Origin: Trichobilharzia szidati
Taxonomy: Eukaryota > Platyhelminthes > Trematoda > Strigeidida > Schistosomatidae
Length of the DNA stretch: 64,000 nucleotides
Direction of reading: 5' to 3'
NCBI GenBank assembly: GCA_944472155.2
Contig: OX235273.1
Span: 3,073,204 to 3,137,203 of the forward strand
Below the pieces are notes generated by a model, which ran no database searches, was not told where the DNA came from, and worked only from the letters and a program-made list of their open reading frames with translations. How positions within the stretch are numbered: position 1 is the stretch's first letter; every line of letters begins with the position of its first letter. Positions 32,571 to 42,914 of this stretch are shown piece after piece. A program made the translations under genes and the position numbers.

Positions 32571-33560
32571 ATAATTTACTTTATTCCAAAACAGTACTTG
32601 TGATGCAGAATGGAATTCTCAGCATTTTTACTACAGTACTGCATCCAGTTAGTACATTATCAATAAATAGAATTCTACAAGATTAAGGAAATCTCAGTTC
32701 ATTATTACAACAACACATTGGCATATCGGTAGCAAAGGAAAAGCTGAAACAGTGTTTGAAGGTGTTAGAAAAGTAGGTGCTGTCATATTTACTGGCGTAA
32801 GCGGAAGGAAAAAACAAAGCAGAATATAACGGGAAAAAAATGAGAGAGAGAGAGAAAAGGAAAAGAAAGAAAGAAAATGTTGTACCTATAAATGATACGA
32901 GTTGTAAAGATGAGGTCCAGTTGTACTACTGACTATTTAATGAATTATAGGTGTGACGCCTGATGCTTTCTTTATCGCACAGAACACGAGCTAAGTAGGG
33001 TATGGTTGAGTTTTTGTACTTTCTGGTGCGAGCATATAGTTTTCTATATTGGCTTCTGGTCCTGCCTGATGAGATGCAAGGGGAGAGTTGTGAGTGAAGA
33101 GGGTGGTGTGAGTTAGATAGAATGGATTTGGCCCATTTTTCATATGAGTCCAAGTGCCTGTCAACCAGAATATTAACAAGCAGGCAGGATGCGAGAATTA
33201 ACGAATTGTAGGAGTGAGGGTTGGGTAATACCAGAATGTCTTAACTTCTTGATGTAGAAGGTAAGATGGAATATTTTCTTAGAAATCGCCAAGATATGAG
33301 ACGTCCAGGAAAGATCAGCAGATAGAATGATGCCTAGGTATTTAATTTCCCACTTGGTTTCTATTTCAGTGCCATCTATGTTTCATACCTCGTGAGAGCC
33401 AACCAGTTTGTATTGGTCGGATTTATGTCTCAAGGTGAAATTGACTGTTTGGCATTTGGGTGTGGGTTTAAGGTAAGACCGCTTTCCTTGGACCACTGGC
33501 TGATTTCTGACAGAAAGCCATTAAGTTTACAGCAGTCACTTTGACATTTGACAGGCAACT
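32565..33560 (-). mobile_element. CR1/Jockey-like LINE 3' end with internal deletion
   Basis: Same 3' end as 25036 (AATAATTTACTTTATTCC) and reverse frame 33153-32926 with LYARTRKYKNSTIPYL..KESIRRHTYNSLNSQ. Relative to the copy at 25036-26640 about 130 bp are missing at 33180, where the join reads ATTAACAAGCAGGCAGG. 5' truncated at about 33555. Confidence 0.85.
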
Positions 33561-34030
33561 AAATCCCTACAAAACCTATACTTGAAGACAAATTACATCA
33601 GACAGTATGACCTCATTTGTAATACTCGCTCACATAAGCTATCCTTTGTGCTGTCATCATCCTATTCTGTCATGATCGATTGAAACATGACCTAAATGAC
33701 TGGCTAACCTGTATTGATTATTTCCAGTGACCTTGACCGATCATCATCTTTTCATTTACATGTAAAAATGGTGTTTGAAAAAGGATAATATATCGGATGC
33801 AGTAAAAACAGAGCTGATTTATGATAGAAATTTATTCACGCTTAAATAGGGCATGAAAGAGACACACAAACATACAGAGAATAGAGTTTCGTTCATTATG
33901 ACCCCTTGAGTTCAACTGTAACATCTGTTTACCACCCTAACTAGTTTCACTCACAACCGGAACAAAAAAAATAATCCGCAACTATAATTATTGTTATTCA
34001 CGTAATATAGATTTCATGAAGATCCAATCT
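33561..34030. other. Unassigned AT-rich DNA
   Basis: Starts with a scrap of SINE-H tail (ACTAAATCCCTACAAAACC at 33557). Nothing else recognised. Confidence 0.4.
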
Positions 34031-34034
34031 TAGC

Positions 34035-34140
34035 TTTGTCATTAACTGACATCTCAGTTAGAGAATCACTGAAAACTAGGGAAGATCAGGGAACTGTTTC
34101 GTCCCTTGTCTGGATACTTCTCAACATTGCACACCATATG
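34035..34140 (-). mobile_element. SINE-H tail and hammerhead scrap
   Basis: CATCTCAGTTAGAGAATCAC then GAACTGTTTCGTCCC match the SINE-H tail and GGGACGAAACAG part. Truncated on the A/B box side. Confidence 0.55.
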
Positions 34141-34314
34141 AAACTCCAGATCATCAGTAATTAATCGATTGATGTATTTTAGATTGGAGGCTGAAGTGGT
34201 CGATTGCCGGTGGTGCTATGTCATCAAATCCTTCACAGTTATTTTGATACAACTGATTGCCTTCATTAGTTTTTGAATAAAGAAAGAACGCTCTTATTTA
34301 TTATATTATATATA

Positions 34315-34800
34315 TTACTATTGTTCCCTTGGGTTCCTAGTGGAACATAGGGCTTCAACTGCACGTCTCCACTTGCTTCTGTCTTCCGCTGTACTTTTCA
34401 CCTGCATCCATGTTAGTCCATGCTGTTTCAACTCCTCTTCACACGATCTCCTCCATGTCACCCTTGCACTCACGTCCCACTCGCCGCTTCCCTTTCGGGT
34501 TCCACTCGAGCATTGGCCTGACACGCGATGTCACCCAACGGCCTCCTCAGCGAGTGTCCAATCCATCTCCACTTTCTCCTGCATATTTGTTGAGCGATTG
34601 GTTCTTGTTTTGTTTCTTCCCATAGTTTCTTGTTTGCGATTCTTTCCGGACATCTGATCTTCAGTAGAGAGCCAGCGAAGACAGTTGTTGATAAAGGTCT
34701 GCAACAGGCTGTTGGAAATATTCTTTGTGACCCACCAAGTTTCTGATCCATCCGTATAGAAGAACTGACTGACTTGACGTTTGTATTGAAAATCCGATTT
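34315..34800 (-). mobile_element. RTE-B LINE 3' end
   Basis: Reverse frames 34751-34470 and 34524-34318 give KIRCPERIANKKLWEETKQEPIAQQICRRKWRWIGHS, split by a frameshift from VSARVTWRRSCEEELKQHG, then STRNPREQ and the (AAT)-type tail. Typical C-terminal end of RTE LINEs. Confidence 0.85.
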
Positions 34801-35111
34801 TTTTTTGTTGATGCTGAGTGACGAACGCTCTTATTTACAGTCAGGATAATATGAGCTTGTTTCAGTTCCTGGATTCACTTCAAGGGCTGCGTACATCCTA
34901 AGTAGATCACATATATGTTACCAAATTTCTGATTGAACACATTTTTTACAATCATTTCAAGTGCTATAGATAGAAAGTATAAGCAACAAAATTCCAAAGT
35001 TGATGTAATTAGACGAATTATTCAGTGTTGAAAAAGTAACTAGTTATGCATTAATTAGTCAAAGGAGTGGAGTTCTGATTTCTCTTGGAAACAAGGATGG
35101 ACTAGAGATAA

Positions 35112-35386
35112 AATTTTCTATAGTTGGTTTGTAAGTGTTACTTTTGTTTTTACGAGTTGATCACTGATTGATATCAGTTAGAGAACCACTGAAAACCAAT
35201 CAGCAGGGAGTACTGGACAGCAGCTGTTTCATCGGCGTACTGCCAATGATTCCCAAACTTATAGGATGAAACAGCTGCTGTCCAGTACTCCCTGCTGATT
35301 GGTTTTCAGTGGTTCTCTAACTGATATCAATCAGTGATCAACTCGTAAAAACAAAAGTAACACTTACAAACCAACTATAGAAAATT
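35112..35386. repeat. Perfect 121-bp inverted repeat (SINE-H tail fold-back)
   Basis: Arms 35112-35232 and 35266-35386 are exact reverse complements along all 121 bases, with a 33-base centre. Both arms are SINE-H 3' tail plus half of the hammerhead; the centre holds the other half (CCAATGATTCCCAAACTTA). The right arm continues without a gap into a full forward SINE-H. The absence of any mismatch means a recent origin or ongoing correction. Confidence 0.95.
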
Positions 35387-35765
35387 AATCTGATGCTCAC
35401 TAGTGATTTGCTACAGGACAGAGTTTCCTGCAGTTTTAATGAGAATTCGTGACCAGTGAGCACCATCCAGTCACTTATGAGGATGGATGTCCCACTGATG
35501 ACATTGGTTCGGGTCGCACTAAGTCACGAATTAGTAGAAGTTAGAATTCGTGTGTTGGCCAGTGAATCGGGTCTCAGTGGCTGAATGGTAAACGAGCTTG
35601 CCTTGTAACCGGAAGGTCCTGGGTTCGAACCCCAGTGAGGTGGCTGGTGCTTACTTCCGATGATTCCCAAACTAGTGGGATGAAACAGCTGTCCAGTACT
35701 CCATGGTAGTTGGTTTTCAATGGTTCTCTAACTGATATCAATCCGTGATCAACTCGTAAAGACAA
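35387..35765 (+). mobile_element. SINE-H, full-length forward unit
   Basis: The most complete forward copy: body from GATGCTCACTAGTGATT, A box (CAGTGGCTGAATGGTAAAC, about 35575), B box (GGGTTCGAACCCC, about 35620), hammerhead (CCGATGATTCCC..GATGAAACAGCTGTCC, 35663-35697) and tail to 35765. The hammerhead has CCGATGA instead of CUGAUGA, so U4 is changed. Confidence 0.85.
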
Positions 35766-35979
35766 AATACCAGAGTGAATTTATACATATTATGGTGGGG
35801 AGTTCAATGAGGATGGGGTGGTTGAATAGTGATGTAAAATTATAAAGTAGATAATATAATTTAATTTAGTAGATTTGAAACACTGCTAGTGAGTTCAACT
35901 CAGTTAGTGAAAATCAAAATCAAAATTGAGTGGAATGTTATGCAACAGAACAAAACACAAAAGCACACGAACAAAACAA

Positions 35980-37130
35980 TTATGGTTACCAGGGTAGTGA
36001 GAGATTAGTTACACTGTCTTTCTGTATATATAGGTTGGGTAGAAGTCATTTGCTAGCGGTGGTTTTCTTTGTTTATTGATTATTTTGAAAGCCTGACTAA
36101 TTTTCACTTTATGCTTCGTATGAATTAGGTATTTGGAGATTGCACTTGGTAACACTTTGCTGCCTCTTCTCGGGGTCAACCATTCTAACCTTAGCTAAAT
36201 TCTTATGTTCTGACAGGCAATCTCACTACTCCTGATCTACTAGTTTGACCTATGTAGTTGACCTCACTCACATTCATTGCAAGGTATTTTGTAAATTATA
36301 TTATTTCGTTTAATTGGGTCAACCGACAGGGTCCTTTAGCCTACCTACAGAGCTTGTCCTACCTGAGTGAGTTTGTTGGTTTGAATGCCACCACTCTAAT
36401 TCCTGCTTTATTAAGAATCTTACTATGTAGGGTCTCAGATGTCTCCTCCATATATTGTAGAACTGTAGATGCTTTGTATTCTCGCTTATTTATGTTATCA
36501 TTACTAGTTTCACAATTATTTTTATTTTGCTTTGAACCTTTCCTGATCTTCCTAATGAATTTTATAGGATGGTTAGTTATTTAACACCAACACTTGTTCT
36601 TCTTCTATCTGTTTTATTTCATCGTTTAGGTCTTTTTTGTACTACTTAGTGCTACTGGTCGGTTTGTTAGACACTTAACTAAGCCTGTCTTCACAGACAG
36701 ATAACGGATGAGATGAATTGAAGTCTAAATATCGATTAGCAGAATACGTTGGCTTTTTATAAACTGTAGTGTGTAGTTTGCCTTCTTCTATTCGTTTTAT
36801 TTTACAATCTAACATAGCTAATTCTCCTTGCTCATTTTCGGCTTCAAATGTGAATTTTATTCCCTTTGCTAGTGAGTTTATGGGTGTGTTTCAAGAAGCT
36901 AGAGAGAGATGTTCTGTTTTTAACACTGTGTGTGAAAGTATCATCCACATATATCCACCATATTTTTGGAGTAGGATTAAATGTATTTTTAGAGCAATAT
37001 TTTCCCAGCTGTTCATAAAGATATCTGCTACGATAGAGGATACTGGTAATCCCATTGCTACACTATCTGTTTGTTTATACATGTTGTCCTGGAATTTAAA
37101 GACATTAGTTGTGAGGCATAACTGATTTTA
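35980..37130 (-). mobile_element. PLE, two reverse-strand pieces
   Basis: 35980-36165 (minus) holds the GIY-YIG C-terminal end with frameshift (QKDSVTNLSLPW block). 36170-37130 (minus) holds the linker (NKAGIRV, PTNSL, then the LDCKIKRIEE block) and at 37082-36891 the RT palm end MGLPVSSIVADIFMNSWENI followed by QKYGGYMWMIL, where PLEs have a YVDD-like box. Here the catalytic pair is lost (GYMWM). Dead copy. Confidence 0.75.
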
Positions 37131-37797
37131 TTTGAATGACTTTCATATCATTCCCTCTATCTTTCATTAAACCGCCATAGCAACATACTATACTATTAAT
37201 CTGATCTGACTAAGATACCATTGGTTTACTAGGCTGCAAATAAAACAATAAGGGATTCGAACAATTGGCCCCTTCGAAAACTTTACTTACTTCCCACCAG
37301 AAAGATATTGTCCAAAAAAACAGCTGTTTGAAATTTTGCTATATATATAACATTTAAAGTCATTTCATCATTTCACGATTCATTAAATCAATAACACGTG
37401 CTTTAAAATTCGAATTTTGAATTTCAAATAAAATCAATATCACTATTGTATTGATCGATTTGGAATCCTTTTTTTCTAAACGGAAAAAAAGTTGATAAAG
37501 ATGAAATAGACTTATTGATTTTTAGCTTATAGATAATAAATATATGTATATATGATTTTTCATTTCAAAGACTAAATTATTACTGATAGAGATAGCTAGA
37601 TAGTCAGACAGACAATAGACAGACAGATATAGAGAGAATAAATACCAAAGTTACTATTTATAGTAATTAGTAGTAGTAATGATAACTTATCGATTGATGA
37701 TGGATGGATGATACCTTTGTTTATTTTTTTGGCTTTTCCATGCCTGGATGGATATAAGTAGACAGATAGATATATAGATAGGCAGATAAATAGATGG

Positions 37798-37834
<37 letters not shown>

Positions 37835-38375
37835 GATATTGATTAATCAATTTATTCAGATAAGAATAAATATATACAGGACTATGGTGTTTGAAATATA
37901 TATAAGCTATGTATGCCACAGGTATTGATTGCCACACTCGCACACACTCTCCCTCCATCACACACACACACAAAGATCAACTTTAGAGAAATGATATTCA
38001 AATGGTATTTTGATGAACATATTATCCTCCTACCCCCCCCCCCGCTGCAACCCCTTACAATTTCACACGAAAATGAAATAGGATATATAATAATAATAAA
38101 ATAATAGTAATAATTATTATTATTGTTAAGCTTGTATATGTTGAACAATATTGAATTCGATTTCAGTAATCCAGGCTCCTTTGTTCATTTAGGCTCATAC
38201 AAAGTGATGGCCATTAAGGGTTATTTTTGGGGGGGAGAGAGGATCGAATTGATGGGAAATAGATACTGTAAATGCCGATAGTTAGGTTTGCGGTGGGAGG
38301 GTGAAGGGGACGGATGGAATTATTGCTAAAGTAAGTCTTGTTAATATGAGAGGTGGTCATGAGAATTAATCAGCT
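37131..38375. other. AT-rich unique DNA with microsatellites
   Basis: Contains ATAG/ATAT runs (37740-37835), a CA run (37955-37972), a run of 12 C or so at 38033-38044 and AAT runs at 38085-38125. Short frames here are low-complexity artefacts. No gene. Confidence 0.6.
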
Positions 38376-38379
38376 CATT

Positions 38380-38935
38380 TAACTTTTAGGTTTGTGTAGA
38401 CTAACCTTCATTACTCTCAAGTCTGCGTGGAGGTCAACAACATTCAGCATCAAAAATAAGATCGGGATTTTCAACTCCAATGTGAAGTCAGTACTACCAT
38501 ATGGATCAGAGACTTGGCGTGTCACAAAGAGCACCTCAAACAAGCTACAGACCTTCATTAACAGATGTCTTCGCTCAATACTCAAGATCAGATGGCCGGA
38601 AAGGATCAGCAACAAAGATCTCTGGGAGCGAACCAACCAGGAACCGATTGTGAAACAAATAGGCAGGAAGAAATGGAGATGGATTGGCCACACTCTGAGG
38701 AAACCGTCAAGTGACATCACTAGACAAGTCCTCGAGTGGAACCCGAAAGGGAAGCGACGAGTTGGTCGTCCAAGGGTGACCTGGAGGAGATCATGCGAAG
38801 AAGAATTGAAAGCGTATGGGAGGACTTGGAGCCAGGTGAAAACTCTAGCAGAGAACCGAACGCAATGGAGACGCACAGCTGAAGCCCTATGTTCCTCTAG
38901 GAACTAGAGGAAATAATAATAATAATAATAGCCTT
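38380..38935 (+). mobile_element. RTE-B LINE 3' end, best preserved ORF
   Basis: Forward open frame 38392-38907 (171 aa) without interruption: ITLKSAWRSTTFSIKNKIG, VLPYGSETWRVTK, FINRCLRSILKIRWPERIS, RKKWRWIGHTLRKPS, GRPRVTWRRSCEEELKAYG, ending EALCSSRN. This is the region after the RT palm of RTE LINEs. The 3' end AGGAACTAGAGG is followed by (AAT)n. 5' truncated, so it lacks endonuclease and palm. The intact frame suggests a younger insertion. Confidence 0.9.
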
Positions 38936-39035
38936 CAGAATAAAGGGCATAGACAAATTCAAAGTTGATTTTGATTCACATGAGAGATGTGATGTACTTC
39001 ACACAAAGCTTGATGATATGAAGTATTAATTTGGA
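38936..39035. other. Short unassigned spacer
   Basis: Unique sequence between the RTE-B tail and the first Sm-alpha-like element. Confidence 0.4.
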
Positions 39036-39039
39036 GTAT

Positions 39040-39260
39040 GGTAACTAACTGGCAGTGGTATCCAGAGTGCGTATTTCGTCCGAATTGGGACTCGTCATAT
39101 GGGTGTACCTGAGTTTCTCAGTGAGTGATGGTATTGACACTGCGGCTCGAACCCGGTAGCCAACGTTTCAAACGCCAAGACGTTATCCACTAGACCACAA
39201 CGGTTACCTCTTGTGCAACAGGCATCACTTATTATCCGATTTTGATCCAGGTTTGGTTCT
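39040..39260 (-). mobile_element. Sm-alpha-like hammerhead SINE, copy 1
   Basis: Reverse strand: A box (GTGGTCTAGTGGATAACG, about 39195), B box (GGGTTCGAGCC, about 39147), then GAGTCCCAATTCGGACGAAAT and CTGGATACCACTGCC. These match the known schistosome Sm-alpha hammerhead layout. The base expected to be C3 is A, which should abolish cleavage. Confidence 0.8.
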
Positions 39261-39295
39261 CCTGATGATTGATTGATTGATTGAGCCAAAGGAGG

Positions 39296-39500
39296 CGGCT
39301 GTCGTGGCCCAATTGGTCTATTGGATAACGCTTTGCTATGTGAAACGACGGATACTAGGTTCGAGCCTCATTATGGAGGAAAACTATCACTGACTCACTG
39401 GGGAACGCAGGTACATCCAGTGATGAGTCACAAAAAAGGGATAAATAAGCATCCTGGATTCCAGCGTTAGTCACCAACCACCTCAGAAGTCGTCGAAACG
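39296..39500 (+). mobile_element. Sm-alpha-like hammerhead SINE, copy 2
   Basis: Preceded by a (GATT)n run. A box (TTGGTCTATTGGATAACG, about 39318), B box (AGGTTCGAGCC, about 39359), then GTACATCCAG, TGATGAGTCAC, GGGATAAATAAGC and ATCCTGGATTCC. C3 is missing, stem II is broken and GAAA became TAAA, so the ribozyme is dead. It lies head to head with copy 1. Confidence 0.8.
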
Positions 39501-39549
39501 TCGGTAGTAGGGGCACCGACATGTCAGTAATCTTCGAATGTTTGGCATA

Positions 39550-39745
39550 CGATTCGCTCCTGCTGTCAAATGTGAGATGATGCTACAGGACTGGAATACA
39601 TCGATTCCCAGCTTAAAGATAGGGAGTGAAATGGTGGAGTGTGTTGTCCACTTCACTTATTTGGGAAGTTGATGCATCAGCCAATGCCAACAGGTTGGTA
39701 GCTGAGGATACCACAGCACAAATAAAGAAGGTTTGCTGAAAGAGA
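39550..39745 (+). mobile_element. RTE-A LINE fragment
   Basis: GTGAGATGATGCTACAGGAC, TGGGAAGTTGATGCATCAGC and CAACAGGTTGGTAGCTGAGG match the block CKMMLQDW..FTYLGSTISQCQ..NGLISDE of RTE-A. Short, frame broken. Confidence 0.65.
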
Positions 39746-40045
39746 CAGTGGTGAATCTTACACTGCCCTGGTGATAACAAAATATACAACTTGTATGAGT
39801 CACCTTTTTCTTGTTTAGAAAACTCTACTCTCTCATCTAAACGTGACTCACCCTTTCTTGCTCTTTTCTCTTCCTTTTTTCTCTGTTGGCTATTAGATAA
39901 AGCATTTTCTTTAGTTACGTAATCTACCTTTTTGTTGTGCTCTGTCTAACTAAACCTTGTTTCTATATGCACACATATATATATGCAACTCCGTTTTTGT
40001 TTCCAAGCCTAATTGCCTAATTATTCTATAAATAGACATTTGTAA
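39746..40045. other. Unassigned AT-rich DNA
   Basis: No gene or repeat partner seen; probably PLE terminal DNA belonging to the hairpin that follows. Confidence 0.35.
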
Positions 40046-40051
40046 AAAATT

Positions 40052-40263
40052 ATATTTGTAATGTCTCAGCGAGATTGAAATGAGTAATTTCAACGTTTGA
40101 ATGACTCATGATCGGACAAATTTTTAAAAACAAGTGATGTTCCTTTTATATGTAAACCTCTGTTATGTTAATTTCGATTAATTTCCCTGAAGAAGTTCGG
40201 ACCAGATTGCCGAACGAAACGTTGGAGTTACTCATTTCAATCTCGCTGAGACTTTACAAATAT
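40052..40263. repeat. Long inverted repeat enclosing a PLE-type hammerhead
   Basis: Arms 40052-40097 and 40217-40263 pair over about 47 bp with three mismatches. The centre holds a hammerhead ribozyme whose GAAAC is the inner edge of the right arm. PLE terminal repeats in animals are known to carry hammerheads, so this is read as an isolated PLE terminus. No PLE ORF adjoins. Confidence 0.75.
40187..40235 (+). ncRNA. Hammerhead ribozyme, PLE type
   Basis: CTGAAGA at 40187-40193 (CUGANGA with N = A), an extra A, stem II GTTCGG (40195-40200) with CCGAAC (40210-40215), six perfect pairs, loop of nine, GAAA at 40216-40219, then CGTTGG. Stem III and the cleavage site are short and poorly defined, as in other PLE hammerheads. 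Transcripts could alternatively be sequestered by the surrounding hairpin. Confidence 0.7.
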
Positions 40264-40589
40264 AATTTTTTTACAATTTTTTTACTTCTCACTCGGCGCC
40301 CAAATATTTTAGAACTATTCTGTCAAATCTTGACGACAGTTCATTTGAATATTCTATAAATATTTATAAACTGTCAAATATTGACCACAGTTCATTTGAA
40401 TTATTCTATACATAGTCAGTGTTTGTAACTCTTAATTAGTTAAATCATTCCGGACTAAAGTTACTTTTACTTCCTACCAATTACTCCTTGTGATCGTGGA
40501 AAAGTATGTTCAAATCTTTAATGTAATGTAATTCATACTTTTTATCGTTCAGGTTGTAACCAGTTGAGAAGAATCCTCGAAATAATAAA

Positions 40590-41255
40590 AGATGAGCTCA
40601 TATCATCCTGGTACAATTGTTGTTCTTGCTTTGTTAAAGAAGGTTCGTTTGGAATTTTCTGACTGACGCCATCTCTCCTGTAGATGCGATATTCGACCGG
40701 CTATCGACAAATGATGTGCATAATACTCCCAGTTTGCCCCGTCCACCTTTATGGCTGTCAGAGAGACATGGCCATCGAAAGTGGAAGACATGAAACGTCT
40801 AGCCAACTATCTTACATCAAGGTGTCTGCATTCTATCTCCTTTTTTAAGTGGGATAATAACACGAGTAATATTGAGGTGAGGCGTCGGTTAAGTGCTAGG
40901 TGAGGAGGGAAAATCAATCGACGAGGTCGTGAAGTTACACTGATTGAGTGAGATGGCTAGGACATGTGTTAAGCCTGCATCCTTAGCCATCGATCACCCT
41001 CCTCGACGTTCAGTGTTAGCTGTTGACAGATGATCAGGTTGGAAAAGAGTTAGCCAGTGGTGGTCAAAGCAAAACATGGCTTCATCAGTCAGTTAAATCC
41101 ACAACAGTTAGTTTAAGCCAGCCAGCGAGCCAGCCACGTTGGGTGGTGTAGTCTGTTGTGTGGTTGGGGTCCTTGGGATGGTATTAATCAATGATGGCTG
41201 CAGACATTTGGTGATATGACTGAAAATCGTTGTCAATGGCTGGCGCAGATGCATT
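40590..41255 (+). mobile_element. RTE-A LINE 3' region, copy a
   Basis: AAGAAGGTTCGTTTGGAATT, ACGCCATCTCTCC, CGACCGGCTATCGAC, TTTATGGCTGTCAGAGAGAC and TTGAGTGAGATGGCTAGG correspond to the RTE-A blocks RIQKA..LRHL, RRDIR, VLLYGC and HRLRWLG. Many stops. A second RTE-A copy starts within its end at about 41255. Confidence 0.7.
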
Positions 41256-41955
41256 CACATAGATTGAGATGGCTAGGTCACGTGCTGCGCATGTCTAACC
41301 ATCGCCTCCCACAACGGACGGGCATTACTAGCTGATATAGGTGCAGGTTGGAAAAGAGTAAGTGGTGCCATGCCAAACAAAAACATGGCCTCATCAATCC
41401 ATGAAATCCTTCACTGTTAAACTGAGTCAGGTAGGGAGATGCAGATTTCCGGGCTGGGGCCCGCCCTCGGGACTCTAAGAATGAATGGCTGGAGACAATA
41501 GGTGACATGGCTGAAAATCGTTGTCAATGGCTTACGCAGATGTATTCAGTCTCTTGTGTAATCTTTCATATTCCTTTCTACCATTACTCATTCTGTTTCA
41601 CTCTTATACTTGTCAAAACTCTATTGATTCTCTTCACTCATTTTCTTGTCTACCTTTGTGTGCTCTTTGGAACGTGGCAACTCAAACTGCTGCACTTTGG
41701 TGCCAAGTTCTATGTTGAATCCAGCCAGCCAGCCATTCACACTTTCTGATGATTGGTCATATCCAATAAAAACTATATTGTTCCTCCATATAACTACCAT
41801 TCTTTTTCCCTCACTCACACTTCTGTTTATTATCTCTCTCTTTTGATAAATGTCTCTTTACTCTCTTCTCTTGTTTTGTGTGCAACAAGGAGGGAGTTTG
41901 GTAACTTGAAAGTTCTATGTTGAAACCAGTCAGTCAGTCAATCAGTCACCGACAT
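41256..41955 (+). mobile_element. RTE-A LINE 3' ends, copies b and c
   Basis: Copy b begins AGATTGAGATGGCTAGGTCAC and ends at CCAAGTTCTATGTTGAATC with a (CCAG)n tail at 41720-41735. A further 3' end follows (41755-41950) closing with (CAGT)n at 41922-41945. Repeated tails indicate serial insertion at the same microsatellite. Confidence 0.7.
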
Positions 41956-42910
41956 ATCAACATAGAGGCCGAACATTTCCGTCCGATTTATCAACGAGAA
42001 AATCAAAATCAATATTGATTTAAATACCCACTTAGATACAACACTAGGCAACTGTTTCCCCCTTGGTTGATGTCTATTAAACATTATTATTCATTGATTT
42101 TTTGAACTACAAATCTGCTCCCCCTCCCCCCAAAAAGAATTCTCAGCATTTCATAAAACTCATCGACATAGAAGAGTATGGACTCTAGTTACCTAGCTAA
42201 GTAGTCAAATAATCTAAATGACCTTCACCAGCGACAACAACTAAAAAAATCAATAAGTACACTTTTATTTAAACATATCGATTATTATTGTCCCAAAAAT
42301 TCATTTTTAAACCAGGATAAATGTTGTGTGTATGTGTGTGTGACAAAAATAAGGAAAAAGGTTAACTTCGAAACTATACTACAACAGACAGCTTGTACAT
42401 GTATGAGTCAAAGGCATTCATAGACAAACAAGCGTGCGCGCACACGCACACACACACACATAAAACGGACAAACTCTCACTAGTTCACATTTTAGAGAAA
42501 AATGGTACTGATTTTTTTTCTTTACTATAACAGCAAAACAATCTAGTTATATACACAAATTATTAATTAAACAAAGTTTTTTTCTTCCGTTTTTCACGTG
42601 AAATACACCCAACTGTTGTAGATAGCTAAAAAACAACTGAAATTTTTGCATTTATTGATTTATCGATTTTTAGATGAATCAATATTATGAATAGAAGTAT
42701 TATTGTTCATGTTTTCTGTTTGGAGTGATATATTGGGCTTTAAAAGCAGTTATTTATTTAAAAAAAACATTACCCAAAGTCGTCACTTCCAATTCGTGTT
42801 CCACTTGACTTTCTGGTGTGGGTTTGTGGTGTTATTCGAATGTCTCCTCAGTGTATTTAAAAAAGGCACCTAGAAGACAAATTTCGCGAGATGATGTCTT
42901 CATTTCGTAG
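41956..42910. other. AT-rich unique DNA
   Basis: Contains a CA run (42440-42465). No coding frame or repeat partner found. Confidence 0.5.
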
Positions 42911-42914
42911 CTGA

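Noticed and set aside
37882..38148. 88-codon frame with Asn and Tyr runs
   Set aside because: Made of AAT and C-run microsatellites translated; no coding signal.
41507..41749. 65-80 codon hydrophobic frames at RTE-A 3' ends (also 55151, 58903, 47814, 60003)
   Set aside because: T-rich 3' UTR sequence of RTE-A read in frames unrelated to its RT; the same stretch gives such frames in each copy by descent.
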